Of a stretch of 64,000 bases of DNA, positions 33,123 through 41,952 are shown piece after piece. Position numbers and translations under genes: made by a program. How positions within the stretch are numbered: position 1 is the first letter of the stretch; every line of letters starts with the position of its first letter. Under the pieces are notes generated by a model. The model was not told the DNA's origin. It saw only the letters and a program-made list of their open reading frames with translations, and did no database searches. Source of the DNA: an uncultured Lachnospiraceae bacterium. Lineage in GTDB: Bacteria > Bacillota > Clostridia > Lachnospirales > Lachnospiraceae. The stretch covers positions 1 to 64,000 of the forward strand of contig CATLGV010000010.1 of the NCBI GenBank assembly GCA_949948735.1, given 5' to 3'.

Positions 33123-34838
33123 ATGAAGAAAAAAATTATTCCGGTGCTGTTTGCGGTCGTTCTTATTATTTTGGTGGCGGCGGTGGCATTTGGCAGCAAG
33201 CTTTTAGAAAAATATTCTTATTCGAAGGAAAAGGCGGATTTGAGGGCGTATTTCAATCTGCAGCAGGAGGATGAGGTTGCGATCATTCTTCAGGATGAAG
33301 CCGTGGAGGAGAAGGCAAAGCTCCGGGACGGCATATGTTACTTTGATTTATCGACGGTAAGCCGTTATTTTACGGACAGGTTCTATGTAAACAGCATCGA
33401 GCAGGTGCTTTTGTTTACAACGGATACGGATGTGATTCGAATCGACATCGGCGAGGGCAGCGACACGAAATATGTATCGGATGCGGGGGAGCCGCTGGGC
33501 TATAAGGCGGCGTTTTATGAAGGCGAGACGCTCTACATTGCGGCCGACTATGTGAAGAGCTATGCGAATTTCGAGTATCATCTGTATGAGAATCCGCTCC
33601 ACATGCAGGTCTATACGCAGTGGGATTCCTATACGAGCGCGGAGGTTTCGAAGAAGACAAACCTTCGGTATCAGGGCGGTATCAAGAGCGATATCCTCGT
33701 GCCGCTTGCGGCGGGGGACGAGGTAGCCGTTCTCGAGGAGATGGAGAACTGGTCCAGGGTCAAGACGGAGGATTCCTACATCGGCTATGTGGAAAATAAA
33801 TATTTAAAGAATCAGACGGGCGCCATGCGGGTGTGCGGTACAGGGTTTGAGGAGCTTGTCTATCATAATGTAAAAAAGGAAGGTATGATCAATCTTACGT
33901 TCCATCAGGTTTTTGAGGAGGTCGGCGGGGATTACCTGGTCAATGCGCTGGCCGGCACAAAGGGAATCAACGTGGTATCGCCCACATGGTTTCGGCTGAC
34001 CAACAGCAGCGGGGATTTTTCCAGCATTGCAAACGCTTCCTATGTGGCTGCGGCGCATGAGCGGGGCATTGACGTCTGGGCGCTGATTACGGAGGTGGAC
34101 ACGCAATCGCTCTACGGGGTGGAGGTTGACTTTATGGAGCTGTTCTCTTCCTCGGCAAACAGGCGGCATCTCATAGACGGGCTGATGGCGCAGGTGGACA
34201 CATTTGGCATCGATGGGATTAACATTGATTTTGAGAGGGTACGCAGCGATGCGGGGCCGCATTTCGTACAGTTTCTGCGGGAGCTTTCCATAGAAACGCG
34301 CAAGCGCGGCGTGGTGCTGTCCGTAGACAATAATGTCCCTACGGAGTATACGGCGCATTACAACCGTAAGGAACAGGGCATCGTTGTGGATTACCTGATT
34401 ATCATGGGTTACGACGAGCATTATCCTGGCGGCGGGGAGGCCGGCTCCAACGCATCGATCAATTTTGTGGAGGAGGGTATTATCAATACGAAAAAGGCTG
34501 CTCCGGCGGACAAGATTATCAACGCGATACCGTTCTATACCAGAGTGTGGGAGTCGGGCGCAGATGGTCTCAGGACATCAACGCTTACAATGGCGTCTAC
34601 GCAGAACTGGGTTGCCGGCACCGGCACGGAACCGGTATGGCTCGAGGAATACTGTCAGAATTATGTGGAATATCAGAGCGGAGCCTCCCTTTACCAGTGC
34701 TGGATTGAAGACATAGCTTCGATTCAGGTAAAGCTTCAGGTGATGCAGAGCCAGGGCATTGCGGGCGTGGCGAGCTGGAAGCTCGGCCTGGAGGACAAGG
34801 CGGTATGGGATATTATCGCGCAGTATACGGGGAGCTGA
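33123..34838 (+). CDS. GH18 family hydrolase with SH3-like domain, cell-wall associated
   Basis: A 571-residue exported or anchored protein. An N-terminal membrane segment (about 4-26) is followed by ~150 residues of unknown fold, an SH3-like domain (about 183-237, TNLRYQGG...YIGYVENKYLK) and a GH18 barrel (about 250-570) with the catalytic motif FGIDGINIDFERV (DxxDxDxE). The barrel resembles the YaaH/SleL type that acts on spore-cortex or wall peptidoglycan. GGGAGG is eight bases before the ATG at 33123. Context and the cwlD and SleB-type genes elsewhere in the window fit a wall-remodelling role. Confidence 0.87.
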   Translation: MKKKIIPVLFAVVLIILVAAVAFGSKLLEKYSYSKEKADLRAYFNLQQEDEVAIILQDEAVEEKAKLRDGICYFDLSTVSRYFTDRFYVNSIEQVLLFTTDTDVIRIDIGEGSDTKYVSDAGEPLGYKAAFYEGETLYIAADYVKSYANFEYHLYENPLHMQVYTQWDSYTSAEVSKKTNLRYQGGIKSDILVPLAAGDEVAVLEEMENWSRVKTEDSYIGYVENKYLKNQTGAMRVCGTGFEELVYHNVKKEGMINLTFHQVFEEVGGDYLVNALAGTKGINVVSPTWFRLTNSSGDFSSIANASYVAAAHERGIDVWALITEVDTQSLYGVEVDFMELFSSSANRRHLIDGLMAQVDTFGIDGINIDFERVRSDAGPHFVQFLRELSIETRKRGVVLSVDNNVPTEYTAHYNRKEQGIVVDYLIIMGYDEHYPGGGEAGSNASINFVEEGIINTKKAAPADKIINAIPFYTRVWESGADGLRTSTLTMASTQNWVAGTGTEPVWLEEYCQNYVEYQSGASLYQCWIEDIASIQVKLQVMQSQGIAGVASWKLGLEDKAVWDIIAQYTGS

Positions 34839-35003
34839 CTAAGGAAGCGGTGATTTTACCGGCTCCTTTGCGGGAGGTCTGACGGATACATGCGGATTTG
34901 CAGCCGGAAGAAGTCTGATTCGGACCTTGGCAAAGAGGCGAAAGCCAGGAAGCACGAAATATGCCGGGAAACAGGACTGTGTCGGGAAGGAGATATGCAG
35001 AGA

Positions 35004-36638
35004 ATGGGAAAAGGACGGGAAAACGATAACAAATGGTGGAAAAGCGCGGTTATCTATCAGATTTATCCCCGCAGCTTCGCGGACAGCAACCAGGACGGCA
35101 TCGGGGATTTACAGGGAATCATTTCAAAATTAGATTATTTGGAGGAGCTGGGAATCGATGCGATATGGCTTTCCCCGGTGTGCAAATCCCCGCAGGATGA
35201 TAACGGCTATGATATTTCGGATTATCAGGATATCGATCCGATGTTCGGCACACTGCGCGATATGGAGGAGCTGATCGGGAAGGCGGGGGAGCATCACATC
35301 CGCATTATTCTGGATCTGGTGCTGAATCATTCCTCCGACGAGCATTTTTGGTTTCAGGAAGCGAAAAAAAGCAGGGAAAACCCTTATCACGATTATTACG
35401 TCTGGCGGGACGGTACGGAGGGCGCGCCGCCAAACGGTATGCGGGCTGCCTTCGGGGGATCTGCCTGGGAGTGGGTGCCCGAGGTGGGGCAGTACTATTT
35501 TCACCAGTTTTCCGTCAAGCAGCCGGATTTGAACTGGGAAAATCCAAAGCTCCGGCAGGAAATTTATGATATGATCAACTGGTGGATTCAAAAGGGCGTA
35601 GGCGGTTTCCGGCTGGATGTAATCGATCAGATTGCCAAGGAACCGGACCGGCAGATTACCAATAACGGCCCGCAGCTGCACACGTATCTGAGAGAGCTGA
35701 GCTGGGAGACCTTCCAAAAGGCCGATTTGGTAACAGTCGGGGAAGCGTGGGGCGCGACGCCCGAGCTGGCGAAGCTGTACAGCAATCCGGATAACAGCGA
35801 GCTGTCGATGGTGTTCCAGTTTGAGCATATATGTCTGGATCAGATACCGGGGAAAGAGAAATGGGATCTGGCGCCGCTTCCTTTTAGAAAGCTCAAGGAG
35901 GTGTTTGCGCGCTGGCAGACGCAGCTGTATAACGAGGGGTGGAACAGCCTGTTCTGGAATAACCATGATCTGCCCAGAATTGTTTCCCGCTGGGGCAATG
36001 ACGGGGAATACCGGACAGAGTCGGCTAAAATGCTGGCGATTCTGTTGCATGGCATGCAGGGTACACCGTATATTTATCAGGGCGAGGAGCTTGGTATGAC
36101 CAACGTCCGGTTTGCGATAGAGGATTACCGGGATATTGAAACGCTGAATATATATAAGGAACGTTTGGAAAAGGGATACAAGGAAGAGGAGATTATGCGT
36201 TCTATCCACGCAAAAGGCCGTGACAATGCAAGAACCCCGATGCAGTGGGACGACGGGGAGCATGCAGGCTTTACCCGGGGGGAGCCCTGGATAAGGGTCA
36301 ATCCCAATTACAGGGAGATTAACGCGGCAAAGCAGACAGGAGACGCGCAGTCGGTTTTTGCGTGTTATCAAAGACTGATTCGCCTGCGTAAGGAATACCC
36401 GGTGTTTACGGACGGAGAATTTCGGCTGCTGCTCGAGGAGGACGAGGCGCTGTTTGCCTATACCAGGACGAGTGCGGATACGCAGCTTCTGGTGGTCTGC
36501 AATTTCTTTGGACAGACCGTAAGGTGCCCGCTGGCGGAGCAGACGGAGGGCATGGAGCTGCTGCTTTGCAGCTATGCCGCTCAAGGGCAGGAGGCGGTTC
36601 TGCGCCCGTATGAGGCGCGTATGTATCTGAAAAATTAA
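35004..36638 (+). CDS. Oligo-1,6-glucosidase / alpha-glucosidase, GH13
   Basis: About 544 residues. All GH13 regions are present: KSAVIYQIYPRSF, region I LDLVLNHSSDEH, region II GFRLDVID (nucleophile Asp), region III VTVGEAWG (acid/base Glu), region IV FWNNHDLPR. The extra motif QPDLNWENPKLR is typical of the oligo-1,6-glucosidase subfamily. Cytoplasmic, releasing glucose from isomaltose, panose or related oligosaccharides. The start is ambiguous: ATG 34995 has AAGGAG only two bases before it, ATG 35004 has it at eleven; 35004 is chosen. The stop overlaps the convergent gene by four bases. Confidence 0.9.
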   Translation: MGKGRENDNKWWKSAVIYQIYPRSFADSNQDGIGDLQGIISKLDYLEELGIDAIWLSPVCKSPQDDNGYDISDYQDIDPMFGTLRDMEELIGKAGEHHIRIILDLVLNHSSDEHFWFQEAKKSRENPYHDYYVWRDGTEGAPPNGMRAAFGGSAWEWVPEVGQYYFHQFSVKQPDLNWENPKLRQEIYDMINWWIQKGVGGFRLDVIDQIAKEPDRQITNNGPQLHTYLRELSWETFQKADLVTVGEAWGATPELAKLYSNPDNSELSMVFQFEHICLDQIPGKEKWDLAPLPFRKLKEVFARWQTQLYNEGWNSLFWNNHDLPRIVSRWGNDGEYRTESAKMLAILLHGMQGTPYIYQGEELGMTNVRFAIEDYRDIETLNIYKERLEKGYKEEEIMRSIHAKGRDNARTPMQWDDGEHAGFTRGEPWIRVNPNYREINAAKQTGDAQSVFACYQRLIRLRKEYPVFTDGEFRLLLEEDEALFAYTRTSADTQLLVVCNFFGQTVRCPLAEQTEGMELLLCSYAAQGQEAVLRPYEARMYLKN

Positions 36639-37402
36639 GGGGATAAGTAATTTTCGATTGTCCCCTGCGCCACAACCTTTTTCCCGATCAGCGTAATCGC
36701 CTGCTTCGGACAGGTATTAATGCAGCGGTAGCACATGGTGCATGTGTCAGCCGCTGCAGCTGTTTTGCCTTCTATTTTCAGATTTTTCATCGGGCAGAGC
36801 CGGACACATGCTCCACAGCCGGTACATTTGTCGGCGTTGATTTTAATTTTATCAGAGTATTTTCTGGTTTTTCCGTAAAAATACAGGCGCTGCCCGAATA
36901 ATCCGGCCAGTCGGGAATGCAGGCCAAGCCCTTCCTGGGGCGCTCTTGCGCCGCGAATATCCCGGACGGCTTTATCAATCTTTTGCTCTGCCAGCCGGAC
37001 AAGCTCTTTATTCTTTTCCAAAGGGCGCTTTAATGCTTTTTCATCCGCTATGCTGTCGGGCATTTTCAAATGAAGTCCGCCGGTTATGCTTGCGCCATAT
37101 CTGTGCAGCAAACGGGCCAAAAGCCCTGCGCCGTCTCCGCTGAACAGGCCCATCGTCGCGATCACAAAAATCTTTTTCCCGGCCCACAGGTCCTGATTTT
37201 GCGTCACAAAATCCTTCAGTATTTTAGGCAGGTTACTGTATTGCACCGGATAGGCAAAGACAAGCTCCGTGCTGTCTTTTATATATCGGGTGATATTTTT
37301 GTCTTCTATCGAATACGCCCTGGTCGTTTCGTCGTACTTTTTCAGGAAAGCTTCCACTGCGTATCTGGAATTTCCGGTTCCGCTGAAATAGAGTCCTGTC
37401 AT
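36635..37402 (-). CDS. Flavodoxin/ferredoxin fusion, EFR1 family
   Basis: A 255-residue redox protein. The N-terminal flavodoxin-like domain begins MTGLYFSGTGNSRYAVEAFL (FMN phosphate loop SGTGNS), with VFAYPVQYSNLPKILKDF. The C-terminal 2[4Fe-4S] ferredoxin domain has CTGCGACVRLCPMKNL and CTMCYRCINTCPKQAI. It is the EFR1 type seen in Clostridia, an electron carrier of unknown partner. The start at 37402 is preferred because GGAGG is six bases upstream. Confidence 0.9.
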   Translation of the reverse strand: MTGLYFSGTGNSRYAVEAFLKKYDETTRAYSIEDKNITRYIKDSTELVFAYPVQYSNLPKILKDFVTQNQDLWAGKKIFVIATMGLFSGDGAGLLARLLHRYGASITGGLHLKMPDSIADEKALKRPLEKNKELVRLAEQKIDKAVRDIRGARAPQEGLGLHSRLAGLFGQRLYFYGKTRKYSDKIKINADKCTGCGACVRLCPMKNLKIEGKTAAAADTCTMCYRCINTCPKQAITLIGKKVVAQGTIENYLSP

Positions 37403-37604
37403 TTTATACCTCCGGTAATTGTGTCGCAATCATCGAGGAGTGTTCCTCTTTAAATATTATATAGTATCATACCCTCAATTGACAAGGGCATAAAGGTTAT
37501 CAAACAAATCGTATGCTTTTTGAGATTTAATGTCAAAAAGCGCGCAGTTTATCCGTGTAACTGCACAAGATGCGTTTATTTATGCAGTTAGATGAAATAC
37601 AAGC

Positions 37605-37655
37605 TTGACAAATCGCCTTACAGCGGGTATATTTTAAAAATGCAAATGATTTGCA
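37605..37655 (+). promoter_or_regulatory. Promoter and palindromic operator of the zinc-type ABC operon
   Basis: TTGACA (37605-37610) and TATATT (37628-37633) are 17 bases apart. A perfect odd palindrome, TGCAAATGATTTGCA (37641-37655), covers the expected transcription start. This layout fits repression by a Fur/Zur-class or AdcR-like metalloregulator; the half-site TGCAAAT differs from the textbook Fur and AdcR boxes. It sits in a 305-base gap (37403-37707). Confidence 0.7.
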
Positions 37656-37677
37656 AAATGACGGAACATTATACAGG

Positions 37678-37694
37678 ACGCCGCAATGCGGCGT
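37678..37694 (+). promoter_or_regulatory. 5' UTR hairpin before the metal-binding lipoprotein
   Basis: ACGCCGC (37678-37684) pairs perfectly with GCGGCGT (37688-37694) over loop AAT, followed by TTT and then the GGAGG ribosome binding site (37698-37702). The stem resembles a short intrinsic terminator in the leader and abuts the ribosome site, so it could tune expression. Confidence 0.5.
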
Positions 37695-37707
37695 TTTGGA
37701 GGCCAAT

Positions 37708-38685
37708 ATGAGAAAATTGTTACTGCTGTTAGGTATACAGGTATTTCTGGCTGCCGCGCTTTCGGGCTGCGGGGGCAGTGGGGCGATTCCTGTCGATGAC
37801 GGTCGAATCAACATTGTGTGCACCACATTTCCGCAGTACGACTGGGTAAGGACGTTGATTTCAGGCAGGGAGGCGCTGTTTTCGCTTACGCTTTTGACGG
37901 AGCAGGGAGGCGACCTGCACAATTACCAGCCGTCGGCGCGGGATATTGCCCGTATATCCGGGTGCGACCTGCTGATTTATGTGGGTGGAGAATCGGACGC
38001 GTGGGTCGAGAGCGTCCTGCGGGAAGCCGTAAACCCGGATATGCGCGTATTGAATATGATGGAGCTGGTGGAGGAGGAGCTGAAGGAAGAGACGCATGAC
38101 CACGCCACGGGACACAGGCATATGGCGGCGCATGAGCATGAGGAACCGGAGTATGACGAGCATGTCTGGCTCTCCCTGCACAATGCTTCACATCTTGTGG
38201 ATGCATTTGGAGAAGCGCTGGCGGTGCTGGATGCGGAGGGCGCAGATCTATATCGGAGAAATGCCCGGGCGTATACCGATCAATTGGCGGCGCTGGATGC
38301 GCAGTATCGGGAGGTCGTTTGTGCGGCCGCGGGAGATACGCTGGTCTTTGCGGACCGGTATCCGTTCCGGTATATGACGGAGGATTACGGCCTGACCTGC
38401 TATGCGGCCTTTGCGGGGTGCAGCGCGGAGACGGGGGTAAGCTTTGAGACAGTGGTGCGCCTGTCCGAGCGGCTGGATACGCTGGGGCTTGGCACAGTGC
38501 TTGTGACAGAAAGCGCCGACGAACGAATTGCACGTGTTATCATTGAAAACACGGCGGCGGGGAATCAGGAGATTTTGGTGATGAACTCCATGCAGTCCGT
38601 CTCAAAAAAGGACAGAGAGCGCGGAATAACATATTTGACGGTGATGCAGGAGAACCTCGAGGTCCTGCGGACAGCGCTTTCTTAA
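37708..38685 (+). CDS. znuA: Metal-binding lipoprotein of zinc-type ABC importer (ZnuA/AdcA-like)
   Basis: A 325-residue lipoprotein. Signal peptide with lipobox ALSGC (Cys about 20), then INIVCTTFPQYDWVRTL and metal-site segment GGDLHNYQPSARD. The His-rich loop HDHATGHRHMAAHEHEE (about 131-147) is typical of zinc binders, followed by DEHVWLSLHNA. Cluster A-I proteins of this type capture Zn(II) or Mn(II); the His loop favours zinc. GGAGG precedes the ATG at 37708. First gene of a three-gene importer operon. Confidence 0.9.
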   Translation: MRKLLLLLGIQVFLAAALSGCGGSGAIPVDDGRINIVCTTFPQYDWVRTLISGREALFSLTLLTEQGGDLHNYQPSARDIARISGCDLLIYVGGESDAWVESVLREAVNPDMRVLNMMELVEEELKEETHDHATGHRHMAAHEHEEPEYDEHVWLSLHNASHLVDAFGEALAVLDAEGADLYRRNARAYTDQLAALDAQYREVVCAAAGDTLVFADRYPFRYMTEDYGLTCYAAFAGCSAETGVSFETVVRLSERLDTLGLGTVLVTESADERIARVIIENTAAGNQEILVMNSMQSVSKKDRERGITYLTVMQENLEVLRTALS

Positions 38686-38716
38686 TCAACAATATATTAT
38701 AGAAGGGATACGCAAA

Positions 38717-39424
38717 ATGGCATATATCACATGCGAAAATCTGACGCTGGGGTATGAGGGTATGGCAGTTGCCGAGAACATCAGCTTTCAGGTAAATAAA
38801 GGGGAATACTGGTATATTGTGGGCGAAAACGGCGCAGGAAAGAGTACGCTGATGAAGACGCTGCTGGGCCTGACGCCGCCTATGGGCGGCAGCATCACGA
38901 CAGGCAGCGGACTCAGCCGTTATGAGATTGGGTATCTGCCGCAGCAGACCTTCGTGCAAAAGGATTTTCCGGCGTCTGTGTGGGAAATTGTGCTGTCCGG
39001 TACACTTTCACGCTATAAAAAGAGACTGTTCTTTAATAAAGAACAGAAGCTTCTGGCAGAAGAAAATCTGCGCCGTATGGATATCTGGGCGTTGAGAAAG
39101 CAGTGTTACCGGACGCTTTCGGGCGGGCAGCAGCAGCGGGTGCTTCTGGCAAGGGCGCTTTGCGCGTCGTCAAAGCTTCTGGTGCTGGACGAGCCGGCTA
39201 CAGGGCTGGATCCCAGAGTGACGGCGGAGTTTTACCGGCTGATAAAGGATTTGAATCAGGAGGGACTGACAATTATCATGGTTTCACATGACATTGAGGC
39301 GGCGGTTTCCTATGCGAGCCATATTCTGCATGTGGAGCGGGAACAGTCTTTTGCGGGAACGACGGCGGCATATCAGGCAAGCGGCTTCTGGAGAGCGCTG
39401 GACGGCAGCGGGTGCGAGGGCTGA
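38717..39424 (+). CDS. znuC: Metal ABC transporter ATP-binding protein (ZnuC-like)
   Basis: A 235-residue ATPase. Walker A is GENGAGKSTL, the Q-loop is in YLPQQTF, the signature is LSGGQQQRVLLARAL and Walker B is LLVLDEPATGLD, with the switch His in VSHDIEAA. It energises uptake for the binding protein and permease on either side. Thirty-one bases separate it from znuA. Confidence 0.93.
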   Translation: MAYITCENLTLGYEGMAVAENISFQVNKGEYWYIVGENGAGKSTLMKTLLGLTPPMGGSITTGSGLSRYEIGYLPQQTFVQKDFPASVWEIVLSGTLSRYKKRLFFNKEQKLLAEENLRRMDIWALRKQCYRTLSGGQQQRVLLARALCASSKLLVLDEPATGLDPRVTAEFYRLIKDLNQEGLTIIMVSHDIEAAVSYASHILHVEREQSFAGTTAAYQASGFWRALDGSGCEG

Positions 39425-39429
39425 ACGGC

Positions 39430-39463
39430 TTCAGGGAAACGCTGAAGAAAGCGTTTCCCTGAA
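39430..39463 (+). repeat. Perfect 13-bp intercistronic hairpin between znuC and znuB
   Basis: TTCAGGGAAACGC (39430-39442) pairs perfectly with GCGTTTCCCTGAA (39451-39463) over an 8-base loop. It starts six bases after the znuC stop and has no T run after it, so it is more likely an mRNA-stability or processing element than a terminator. Confidence 0.75.
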
Positions 39464-39525
39464 AGGGGCAGAGGCTTATGCGGCCGCAGATTTGCGGATT
39501 CTGGTTGAAGGAATGGAGGATTATT

Positions 39526-40362
39526 ATGACAGAGACGCTGCAGTTTTACTGGTCGTATCCGTTTGTGCGGTATGCGGTGATTGTAGGGGTTTTGATTGCG
39601 CTGTGCTCTTCATTGCTTGGGGTGACACTGGTGCTGAAGCGGTTTTCCTATATCGGGGACGGATTATCGCATGTGGCGTTCGGCGCGCTTGCCGTGGCGA
39701 CTGTCTGCGATGTGGCGGATACGATGTGGATTGTTATGCCGGTAACGGTGCTGTCTGCGGTTTTGCTGCTTCGGACGGGACAGAATGCGAAGATACAGGG
39801 GGACGCCGCAATCGCGATGCTGTCGGTCGGTTCGCTTGCGGTCGGGTATCTGCTGCTGCATTTGTTTTCGGCATCGGCCAATATATCCGGGGATGTGTGC
39901 AGCACGCTCTTTGGTTCGACCTCAATTTTGACGCTGACAAGAAGCGAGGTGTGGCTGTGCGTTGCAATGTCCGTGCTTGTGGTGGTGTTGTTCTGCCTGC
40001 TTTACAACCGGATTTTCGCAGTAACCTTTGACGAGAGCTTTGCGCGGGCGACCGGAATTTGCGCAAACACGTACAATCTGATGATTGCGATAATAACTGC
40101 TGTTATTATTGTGCTTGCGATGAATCTGGTCGGCTCGCTGCTGATATCGGCGCTGGTGATTTTTCCGGCGCTGTCGGCAATGCGCGTAGTCCGCAATTTT
40201 AAAGGCGTCGTGATTTGCTCCGCGGTGATTTCCGTGTGCTGCGCGCTGGTGGGAATCATTCTCGCGATTCTGTTCTCCACGCCGGTTGGGGCGACAATTG
40301 TTGTGGCAAATATTGTGGTATTCCTGATAAGCAGTGCGGCCGGACGCGCATTGAGAAGATAA
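39526..40362 (+). CDS. znuB: Metal ABC transporter permease (ZnuB-like)
   Basis: A 278-residue permease of the ABC-3 family with about eight membrane segments. Family segments include VLKRFSYIGDGLSHVAFGAL, the coupling-helix region TFDESFARATGI and MNLVGSLLISALVIFPALSA. ATG 39526 is preferred since TGGAGG is seven bases upstream. It completes the zinc-type importer. Confidence 0.92.
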   Translation: MTETLQFYWSYPFVRYAVIVGVLIALCSSLLGVTLVLKRFSYIGDGLSHVAFGALAVATVCDVADTMWIVMPVTVLSAVLLLRTGQNAKIQGDAAIAMLSVGSLAVGYLLLHLFSASANISGDVCSTLFGSTSILTLTRSEVWLCVAMSVLVVVLFCLLYNRIFAVTFDESFARATGICANTYNLMIAIITAVIIVLAMNLVGSLLISALVIFPALSAMRVVRNFKGVVICSAVISVCCALVGIILAILFSTPVGATIVVANIVVFLISSAAGRALRR

Positions 40363-40387
40363 GGCGCGCCCGGAGGCGGCGCTTATC
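40358..40387. terminator. Hairpin spanning the convergent stop codons
   Basis: GATAAGGCGC (40358-40367) pairs with GCGCTTATC (40379-40387) with one bulged base, enclosing both stop codons of znuB and the ABC-2 permease. No T run on either side, so terminator activity is uncertain. Confidence 0.4.
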
Positions 40388-41177
40388 CCCTTGCCTCCAT
40401 CAGATTGCTTGACGAATACCTGCGTAGTCCGCGGTAAAACACGAAAACTGCGGCTGCGCTCAGCAGCAATGTGTATCCGAGCACCGCAAGCAGCCTCCCG
40501 GCGTTAAAGTCCATCATAATGTGCACCGGCTGGTAAATCGCCATGCCGACGGGAATCACCAGATAGAGGAGGAACTTCACGGCGCCCTTAAAGATGCCGT
40601 CCGGATAGGTCGCGAAGCTGACCATGCTGCTTGTCATGTGGCCTGCGAACATCTCCGCCCGTACAAACCAGAAGGACAGGCTGCCCATCAGCAGGGCGAA
40701 CGCGGTATAGATGACGGCGCCGGTTACCGTAAACAGCACAAACAGGAAAAAGCGTCCGATGCTGAGGCTGAAAACGCAGAGGATAACCAATCCGTACAGG
40801 AGGTCGCCGATCGCGGAGACGCTGGTCTGGGAGGTCAGTACGCTCAGCAGGACGTTTTTGGGCAGCACCAGATAGGCGTCGAGCTTGCCATTGATAATCA
40901 GATCCGGCAGCGAAAACGCCCGGGCAAACAGGATATGCGCCAGCCCGAAGGTGCTTGCGGCAAGCCCCCAGAGCAGCATGACGTCCCGCAGGGCATAGCC
41001 GCCGATATCCTCCCGCAGGGAAAACAGGATGACCCACTGCACGATAAAGGTCGCGTTGTTGAGTGCCATAAAAAGAATATTGGTCAGAAACGTCACCTTA
41101 TTGAGCATCTCGCGCATAATATTGTATTTGACAGAGAGCATGCAGACACGCAGCTCATTTTTAACCGCCGTTGACAT
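40383..41177 (-). CDS. ABC-2 type exporter permease, second subunit
   Basis: A 264-residue membrane protein with six predicted segments. LPDLIINGKLDAYLVLPKNVL is characteristic of DUF990/ABC-2 permeases paired with NatA/CcmA-like ATPases. The start at 41177 overlaps the upstream permease by 17 bases; no strong ribosome site is present, so translation is probably coupled. With the preceding genes it forms an exporter, likely of a drug, lipid or peptide; substrate unknown. Confidence 0.85.
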   Translation of the reverse strand: MSTAVKNELRVCMLSVKYNIMREMLNKVTFLTNILFMALNNATFIVQWVILFSLREDIGGYALRDVMLLWGLAASTFGLAHILFARAFSLPDLIINGKLDAYLVLPKNVLLSVLTSQTSVSAIGDLLYGLVILCVFSLSIGRFFLFVLFTVTGAVIYTAFALLMGSLSFWFVRAEMFAGHMTSSMVSFATYPDGIFKGAVKFLLYLVIPVGMAIYQPVHIMMDFNAGRLLAVLGYTLLLSAAAVFVFYRGLRRYSSSNLMEARG

Positions 41178-41952
41178 AGAGCTTTTTAACCCCCTTTCCG
41201 TAAATAAAGAACATAAGCGCGCAGCCCGCAGCCAGATAAAGAACCTGCGCGGCCAGCACCTCAGCATATTTTTCGACGCTAAAATCAATCAGAAGCTTTG
41301 CCGGGCCGTAGCAGACCGTGTAGATGGGTGTTAATTTAAATAACGGCTGCAATGCTTCGGGAAAGATTTCAATCGGAAAAATGGTCCCGATTACGAGAAT
41401 CAATTTATTATACAGCCAGTGGAACGGGTTGGCGTCTTCAATCCAGAAGGACAGCAGGCTGATGCACAGCCTGAAAACGGCGTGGATGGTAATGCCCAGC
41501 AGGATACAGGGCAGCGCCGCAAGAAGCGTAATCAACCGGAAGCCCGCAAGGGAGCCGACCATGGTAAGCCCAATCAGGGCGGAGACCGCCGCGTACATGG
41601 GGAGGCGGACACTGCACTCGCCGATATATCTTGCAAGAATATAAAGCGTATAGTGGTAGGGCTTGTTCATCAGGTACGCGATATTTCCGCCGCGTATATC
41701 CATGGAGGCCTGCCGCGTGACGGTATTGGAGCTGGTGCCGAACCAGATCAGCTCCGTCAGCATCACATACCAGATCATCTGCTCCTTCGTGTAGCCCGCA
41801 ATCAACGTGCCGGGGGTGCCATACATATAATCCCAAAGGTGTATAAAGATAAAAATAATAATCAAATAGCTGATAAAGCCCATCGCGATATTGGCCGTGT
41901 ATTGCAGGCTTTCTATCAGTACGGAGCGGTAAATGACTGCATATTTTTTCAT
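41161..41952 (-). CDS. ABC-2 type exporter permease, first subunit
   Basis: A 263-residue membrane protein with six predicted segments. It begins MKKYAVIYRSVLIESLQYTA and contains DIRGGNIAYLMNKPYHYTLY, the DUF990/ABC-2 pattern. It overlaps the ATPase gene by four bases (ATGA) and the next permease by 17, showing a tightly coupled operon. Confidence 0.87.
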   Translation of the reverse strand: MKKYAVIYRSVLIESLQYTANIAMGFISYLIIIFIFIHLWDYMYGTPGTLIAGYTKEQMIWYVMLTELIWFGTSSNTVTRQASMDIRGGNIAYLMNKPYHYTLYILARYIGECSVRLPMYAAVSALIGLTMVGSLAGFRLITLLAALPCILLGITIHAVFRLCISLLSFWIEDANPFHWLYNKLILVIGTIFPIEIFPEALQPLFKLTPIYTVCYGPAKLLIDFSVEKYAEVLAAQVLYLAAGCALMFFIYGKGVKKLYVNGG

